Below, piece by piece: positions 58,031 to 64,000 of a stretch of 64,000 nucleotides of DNA (its first letter is position 1; the number at the start of each line of letters is the position of its first letter). The notes beneath the pieces are model-generated. The model was not told where the DNA came from. It did not search any database and worked only from the letters and a program-made list of their open reading frames with translations. Made by a program: the position numbers and the translations under genes. The DNA lies in contig NC_082687.1 of assembly GCF_949987515.2 (NCBI RefSeq), positions 116,045,838-116,109,837 on the forward strand, written 5' to 3'. This DNA is from Delphinus delphis. Its lineage: Eukaryota; Chordata; Mammalia; Artiodactyla; Delphinidae.

Positions 58031-58810
58031 ATGGTTGGAGGGGTGGAGACTTCTTGTGTCTTTGCTCAGAAGAATCACTTATTCTCTCTCAGGCTATCCA
58101 GGGGTGTTTTACACAGTGCTGGAAGACTTCCAAGAGTCACAAAAGAATAAACACCAATTTACAAGCATTTTTCAAGTATCTGCCTATGATATGCTCATTA
58201 ACGTCTGGTTGGCCAAATAAAGCTGTGTGGCCAATACAGAGTCAAGGGCAGAAAATCTACCTCTTCTTGGGAAGGCAAGTCTTTGCAGCCAATTTTGTAG
58301 TCTAGCACAGGTTATATTATTTTCTGTATGTCAAAATATATAATTGTAAATTTTTAAAAAGCATTTAAATAAATTTTAAAAAAGCATTGTGAAAATTAAG
58401 GTTTTTCTAATATCAATGCATATGTATTAATGTCATTCCTCATTGAAGTAATCATTGTTTATTTTATAAAGGTTATTAGTTTGTATTTTAATTTCTACAT
58501 TTATTAATTTAATTTTCATTCATTCATTTACTATTTATAGAGCTAATTTCACAAGCAGATGAATAAAGAATTAGCCCAGGGATTTGTAAAACTCAAAGTA
58601 ATTGTTGCTATGCTTCTAATGGCCTAAGGAAATACAACAGGACAGGTTTTTTTCCCTAACATAGTCCCACTTTCCCCTTCAACATACACACTGGATGCCA
58701 CTGAATTCAAAGTTTTCCTCCTACAGGTAACTTCAAAAAAAAAAAAAAAAAACAAGAAAATTAATTAAAATCTTATTTTTCTCTCAAAAAAAAAAAAAAC
58801 AGCTCATTTG
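58031..58810. other. Unassigned DNA with two A runs
   Basis: No gene. Poly(A) runs at about 58736-58752 and 58786-58799 stand directly before an L1 tail; between them ctcttatttttctct is found. Open stretches at 58035-58305 overlap in two frames and are unrecognised. Confidence 0.4.
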
Positions 58811-59134
58811 ACAATAAATGCTGGAGAGAGCATGGAGAACAGGAAACCCTCTACACTGTTGGTGGGAATGTAAATTGATATAGCCACTATGGAGAACAGT
58901 ATGGAGGTTCCTCAAAAAACTAAAAATAGAGTCACCATATGATCCAGCAGTCCCACTCCTGGGCATGTATCCAGACAAAACTATAATTCAAAACGATACA
59001 TGAACCTGTGATAAACCATAATGGAAAAGAATATGAAAAAAATATATATGTATAACTGAATCACTTTGCTGTACACCAGAAATTAACACAACATTGTAAA
59101 TCAACTATACTTCAGTAAAATAAAAAAAAAAAAA
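58811..59134 (+). mobile_element. Short L1 3' fragment with an internal deletion
   Basis: Starts at the cysteine motif end of ORF2 (acaataaatgctggagag ... ctacactgttggtgggaatg) and runs to about 59008. It then skips to the last 125 bases of the 3' UTR (gataaaccataatggaaaagaatatg ... aaatcaactatacttcagtaaaataaaa) and a poly(A). Compared with L1-2, about 485 bases are missing. Same tail type as L1-2; plus strand. Target duplication not convincing. Confidence 0.9.
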
Positions 59135-60354
59135 CTTGTTTGAAACGAAAGTAAATATTTTTAGTAATATGGATGCCATAGTTGCTTGTCTTTGGTAATG
59201 TTTTCAGAAAAACCAAATTTACCAAAATACAGCATGGAGTTACTTTACACAATGTCAAAGATATATGACCATATGTTTTCAATATTGATGTTTTTTTAAA
59301 AAAATATTGTAGGTAAATTTTTGTTTATTATATAAGTAATATTACAAAGTATCAGTTATATTTTGTCAGTATTATAGAAACACAAGATGTAATCTTGCAG
59401 TGTAAATACCATGGATTCTTTATATTGTTAAGAGATATCACTAAAACTGATGAACTCTTCTCAGTCTTTTCATCACTTGGCTAAAGATCCTCATTCTGTT
59501 CCTTTAATTCCTGCTTCCTAGTACTCTGAAACTGAAATTCCAACTGTATGTAAAATACATAATTAAAACAGCTGTTTAAGAAAACAGCCAGACCAAAAAA
59601 TAATTCTTTCCTCTATTAGTACCCAACGTCCTTTGGGAAACTTATCTTTTGCCTTTGGATAAAATCAAGTGGGCCTATTAGGTTCCCCATCTTTTCCTAA
59701 CTAGAGAACAGGCATATGATCAAACTAGGCCAATCATAACACTGTGATAAAGCAAAATTTTCTGTTTCAAAAAAAAGGCAAATGACAACATTTTAATTAA
59801 TAATAAGTACAATTAAAAAAACACATTTATCTGTAAAAGCAAGCTTTCCAAAATCTAAAATCTACACCCAAGCATCGCTTAGGCATTACTATTAACTGGT
59901 CCTCTCTACACACTTCATTTTTACTCTGATAATCTCAGAATTGCCATTGATAACAGGATATCCATGAAATAAGAAAATTATGATTGGTACTTTGTGTTCT
60001 CCATCAATAATAAATGAGCTGGAAAGAATAAATTCAAAGAGGCATAAAACATTTTGCTTTAAACACAAAGCAAATCAATACTAATCTGATCCAGTCAAGA
60101 AGTAAAAGCACATGTTATATATCATTCAACCCTTTTTTCAAATGTACACTTGTCATATACAAGGTTTTTGATGTTGTCATAGAACTTGATGGTTATGTTC
60201 AGTTAGAGGAAGGAAGAATAACACACTGGACAAGTTCATTCCCAAATTTGCCATTTTTAAAAACTGAATACATTTTAAAGAAAATGGAATTTAATAAAAA
60301 AGTTTGCTAGAATATCCATCATACACACTGTCAGTAATAGTCCTCCGTTCCAGC
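59135..60354. other. Unassigned AT-rich DNA, no gene seen
   Basis: No exon, RNA gene or recognised repeat. Confidence 0.4.
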
Positions 60355-60475
60355 ATTGTATTTATTCATTCGTTGAGAAAATATTGATTAAACAACTACT
60401 ATAGGCTACCATGATTATAGGTGCCAAGTTTAGAGCAGTGAACAGACAGAAAATTCCATGTTTACACAGGGTGTA
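60355..60475 (-). mobile_element. L2 LINE 3' end fragment, reverse orientation
   Basis: tttattcattcgttgagaaaatattgattaaacaactactataggctaccatg...tagagcagtgaacagacag follows the complement of the L2 end (attcattcaacaaatatttattgagcacctactatgtgcc...cagtgaacaaaacagac). Confidence 0.6.
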
Positions 60476-60752
60476 TATTTTGATGCTCTTTGGTCCTGAT
60501 CACTTCAGTGACAGGGACCCCCATCCTTGAGTTCCTCTCTCCTTCTGCTAATAATAACCATGTTAGTTTTCTCCGGTTCTTATTCTTGAATTTTAAAAAT
60601 TCTTAGAACAGGTCAATAAGGTTTAATCACAAAGTCTTGGATTCCAAATTTTGTTCCTTGATGCTGGTAAAACTTTTTTAAACTTATTGTTAGTTGAATT
60701 TTATATTGCATTCCAATAAATTGTTTTCGTAAACATTTCTAGACTTCATCAA

Positions 60753-61190
60753 TGTAAGGTCCGTTGGCCCGGGTGAAAGCAGGCCCGGGGGGTAAGAGAA
60801 AACATCGACCAGGATGAGGTAGGAGAGGCATCGGGACATAATGACCTCACCTATTCTGGGAATCAACAAGAGACTCTAACTTCCTGCCCAGAAAACAATG
60901 GGGCTGACGGGAAGGGAAAATGGGCTTACGTCCCACAACAGACCAACCAACACCTGGCCCTGTTGTATCCTCACCAAATAAGGAATTACCCTGTATAGCA
61001 AACCACCCCCTCCCCTTGCAAGCCGCCTTCTGCTTTTACCCCAATAAAAATCCCCCTCATCCAGTACTGGACGCGACTCCTCTGGCCCCTTTCTCTCAGA
61101 CCAGTGAACCTAGCCCGGGAGCGCTCCCTAATAAAGCTCACGAAGCTTTCCTCTGTTTCGCGGTGCCGTTTGTTAAGATCCGACCTTACA
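60753..61190 (+). mobile_element. Well-preserved solo LTR of an endogenous retrovirus
   Basis: 438 bases bounded by a perfect 9-base inverted repeat, tgtaaggtc and gaccttaca, and by an identical 5-base duplication atcaa (60748-60752, 61191-61195). It is GC-rich against AT-rich flanks. A TATA-like aataaaaa is at 61043-61050, and the polyadenylation signal AATAAA at 61130-61135 is 80 bases later, which sets the plus orientation and gives a short U5 of about 50 bases. The plan (TG...CA ends, TATA, AATAAA) fits class I retroviruses. No viral gene or second LTR is present: the internal part was probably lost by recombination between LTRs. No decay in the ends points to a recent origin. Confidence 0.93.
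61130..61135 (+). promoter_or_regulatory. Polyadenylation signal of the solo LTR
   Basis: AATAAA, 55 bases before the right end of the LTR and 80 after the TATA-like box, at the spacing expected at the R/U5 border. Confidence 0.8.
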
Positions 61191-61195
61191 ATCAA

Positions 61196-61589
61196 TAGAT
61201 GATATATATCCTACTCAGAATACAAATTGGAAGTTGGGAAGGCAGGTGAATTCTGGAAGTAGATATTTGAGATCCTTAAGGAAGAGTATGCAGGCTGCAA
61301 AGCAAAGCAAGAATAAAACCCTGTTGAACACTGAGTGTCAGAGAGTGAAAGGATAAATCACCAAGAGGAATTAAAAAGGATTAGAAGATTGATTGGAATC
61401 CAGGTTCTGGGAGGCCAAGGGAAGACAGTTTCAAAAAGTAGGGAAAGTATGTAATGTTGGATGTCATAAAATTGATATCTGTGATCATATGTTAATCCAG
61501 TTTGCTTAGATCATTCTTTGTTCTTAATTGATCAGTTTATTCTTTTTTTCAGTAAAACATTTCTAAGAAAGTGATTGACTAAAAGTATG
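61196..61589. other. No gene or clear repeat seen
   Basis: Unassigned AT-rich DNA on the right flank of the solo LTR. Confidence 0.4.
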
Positions 61590-61775
61590 AACACCTTGAG
61601 CTGGAAGTAAGAAGTTTGTGGTTCCAGTTCTTACTCACTTGGTAAAGGTGCTGAACATCTATGAATCTGTTTCCTGATTTTCAAAATAATATACATGATA
61701 CCTATTCTACTGAAACATTTTTGTGAAGATCAAATCGGTATACATATGAAAATACTTTGTAAAATATCATATGAC
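61590..61775 (+). mobile_element. MIR SINE
   Basis: aacaccttgagctggaagtaagaagtttgtggttccagttcttactcacttggtaaaggtgctgaacatctatgaatctgtttcctgattttcaaaataat keeps the MIR order, with the ttgtgaagatcaaat piece near 61720 matching the MIR stretch ttgtgaggattaaatgag. Confidence 0.75.
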
Positions 61776-62629
61776 TTAAGGAAGATATTTATGCTTTAGA
61801 AAAATAAGTTTTTTTTTAACTACAGACCTTTCTACTATCTCATCTGCTAAATTTAAATTATTTCTTTCATTTATTTAATCAGATTGAATGCAGTACTCAC
61901 ACATGAGAACAGATCTGATGTAATCTTTAAGATACTCCTCGGGAAATTATAATCAAGCAAAAGGTAATTTTTGCCTATAGAAGTATGATTGAAATTTACC
62001 CAAGAACGTTATCCTGAAATAACCTCTGGGAGTCAAGAAGGTGAGACAATATTAACAAAGGAGTTAATTTAGCAAAGTCGGTGATAAGCATGTCAATCAA
62101 AAACGAGAAATATTTGCAATAATCTGCTTTTGAATAGTTGTTTACTGTATTTTTTAAGTCTTCCTATTTCACATAGAAAATGAACTTGAATCACAACTAT
62201 TTTGCTTAAATGGATATGAAAGAATTTTCAAACAGTCATTACAACTCCAACTTTTTTTCAGCTAAAAAAAGTAGAATTTCTCTGTTTTTCTAGATTATAT
62301 CATTGAAAATAATCTAAAGGATTAATTGCCCTTATTGAACCACCATTTAGGAAAGCATCACCAATTGTTTGAGGGATCTCATTGCCGAAAAGCTTCATAC
62401 AACCTTTCTTCCACTGTAAGTAACACCTATAACCTAAGACTCTAGACTGCTCTGTGTCGAAAGGATTTTCAGAGCACATATATAGTTGAATATATCTGTG
62501 TTATGCACACATGTGGTATTTTTAACACATGTATATGTGTATAGAATCTTATTATTTTCCAAACCCTTTTCTCATTCCGGCCTTAGGCTGTGAGTTGCTG
62601 TTTTCTCAAACCAAACTTATTTCCTCCAG
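61776..62629. other. Unassigned AT-rich DNA, no gene seen
   Basis: No exon, RNA gene or recognised repeat. Confidence 0.4.
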
Positions 62630-62730
62630 GTCTTTATTCTGCTCAACCCATCACCTCCCTCACTTCTCTGATAAAATGTCACCTACTACAACTTTTCTTT
62701 CTTGACAACCTTATCTAAATAGAAGCCAGG
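62630..62730 (+). mobile_element. Possible L2 LINE fragment
   Basis: cctccctcacttctctgataaaatgtcacctac...tttcttgacaaccttatctaaatag resembles the L2 stretch tccctcacttccttcaggtctctgctcaaatgtcacctcc...gaccaccctatctaaaatag. Short and diverged. Confidence 0.4.
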
Positions 62731-63765
62731 ACCTGAAGAACAGGGTAACCTAGTTTTTCAGGATGATTTTTCACATAAAGACAACTGAGTTTTCTCTTTT
62801 ACAGGATAAAAAATCTCCTGGTTTTGTATTCTCATCATTCCTGTAACTGTCCTCTAAATGTTTTCCATTTTATCATAATACTTTTCATTTGCCTGTCTAA
62901 AACTCAAAAAACAAAATGAATACATTACCTCTTTCATTCTAGAGGCTACACTTCTATTAAAGTACTTATTAGCATGTTTGGCCATTACTTTTTACTGTTA
63001 TCACACACTCAACTTACTGGAAATTTAAATACCTAAATTGTATGTGATTCTATTGAGGCATTGTGACCTCTTAGATTTTGCAGTTATTTCTGGAACTCTG
63101 GTTTCAGACTCTACATGGATACATATTAAATGTGCTACATTTGGCTCATAATTTCCAAATTATTGATACAGTTATTTTCGCTGATGTACTTATTTGTTGA
63201 TCTCCTCTCAGAAATTTATTCTAAAATTTCCCAAGTTAATAATAAAGATTTCATTAACTTGTTTGAACTGTTTTCATCCTAAAGGCATGGTTAAACACCT
63301 GTGGGAACAATCAGTTCCCAGAGCACAATGACACTGTGGAAGTCTACAGAGCTACAAAAGCATGATCCATAATTCAACTAAACATAATAAGGGTACAGCC
63401 TTTGCCAAGGAAACTTTGAAATTGCTTTAATCATTCTAACCAAACTTTGTTTTCTAGCTAGCATGGCTCAGTTTTATTTGCCTGAAGATAAAAGGCTAAA
63501 ATTGTTCTGGACATTCTTCTCACTTATATTCAGGCTAAACCTTGTCACTGAGGTCCTCATACATTCTCATAACTCCAAGAACAAATTATGTGGCAATAAA
63601 GTTCAAAGGGAAGACTCCAGCCCTAACTGATACTCATTCTTCAGAAATATTCCTAAATGTTGATTCTCATAATAGAGAATATTTGTATTATCAGATAATC
63701 CTCTAACTTTGGGAAACTACCTTCTTCAACATTAACATATGTATCTAGTAGAAAATAACCTTCGT
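62731..63765. other. Unassigned AT-rich DNA, no gene seen
   Basis: No exon, RNA gene or recognised repeat on either strand. Confidence 0.4.
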
Positions 63766-64000
63766 TGAGGCAGGAGATAGATGGGCCCCAGGCTGAGCAA
63801 CTGGAGTTGCTCCCTGTGGACAGATACTCCAAAATAGCAAGAGCGAGAGAAGAGCTGAGCCCTGCCCAGATAAGAGACAAAAGACCACGTAATCTTAATT
63901 CTCAAAGTCAAGCAGACCTTCCCAACTATGCATGCGCAGAAAGGCTCTGTGAAGGTCAAAAAGGGAGGGGGCGCCACCTCATAGTAAGTAATGTCAACCT
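63766..64000 (+). mobile_element. Possible start of an LTR, cut by the window edge
   Basis: From tgaggcaggagatag at 63766 the sequence turns GC-richer and resembles LTR U3 sequence: gagcaactggagttgctccctgtgg, gctgagccctgcccagataagagac, caactatgcatgcgcagaaagg and agggagggggcgccacc. A TG start is present, but the other end, TATA box and polyadenylation signal would lie outside the window. It could also be ordinary unique DNA with a CpG-rich spot. Confidence 0.4.

Noticed and set aside
60920..61198. Open frame of 92 codons
   Set aside because: It covers the U3 to U5 part of the solo LTR, where a coding function is not expected; proline-rich content follows from C-rich LTR sequence.
1..64000. 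A new gene system or operon-like cluster
   Set aside because: No host gene was found. Every recognisable reading frame belongs to a broken transposon, so any claim of a new system would not be supported.

Overview
This is non-coding mammalian nuclear DNA, AT-rich and built mostly from layers of transposable elements. I find no host protein-coding exon, no rRNA, no functional tRNA and no CRISPR array. Three SINEs (near 633, 31614 and 55186) carry the tRNA-derived head and GC-rich body of the CHR family of whales and dolphins (related forms occur in hippos). The L1 elements match the L1 lineage shared by cetaceans and ruminants. No BovB or Bov-tA element was seen. The best guess for the host is a cetacean, probably a toothed whale; this rests on recognising the repeats, not on a database search.

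Layout. 1-4970: L1-1, with ORF1 and ORF2 remnants and a CHR SINE in ORF1. 4971-7488: unassigned DNA with a (TC)n run. 7489-8385: L1-2, a 3' fragment with clear target-site duplications. 8402-10950: unassigned. 10951-14342: L1-3, the best preserved ORF2. 14600-15700: an old L1 on the minus strand. 15940-25080: ancient repeats (old LTR-like pieces, a MaLR LTR, L2, MIR) and simple repeats. 25080-34550: an old L1 that carries MER1 and Tigger DNA transposons and is split by a later L1 block (L1-4, with its own CHR SINE). 36405-44885: a second old L1, split by L1-5 plus an LTR-like segment. 45010-64000: L2, MIR and other old repeats, two short L1 tails, a third CHR SINE, a MER2-like element, a well-preserved solo LTR (60753-61190) and what may be the start of another LTR at the right edge.

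Nothing here works together as a gene system. The interest is in the insertion history: nested elements whose flanks rejoin when the insert is removed, a possible L1 3' transduction that ends at an LTR polyadenylation site, a solo LTR with perfect terminal repeats and duplication, and small internal deletions and duplications. All L1 reading frames seen are broken. The right-hand 20 kb has fewer recent insertions. Family names come from recall of consensus sequences; old-repeat boundaries are accurate to perhaps tens of bases.
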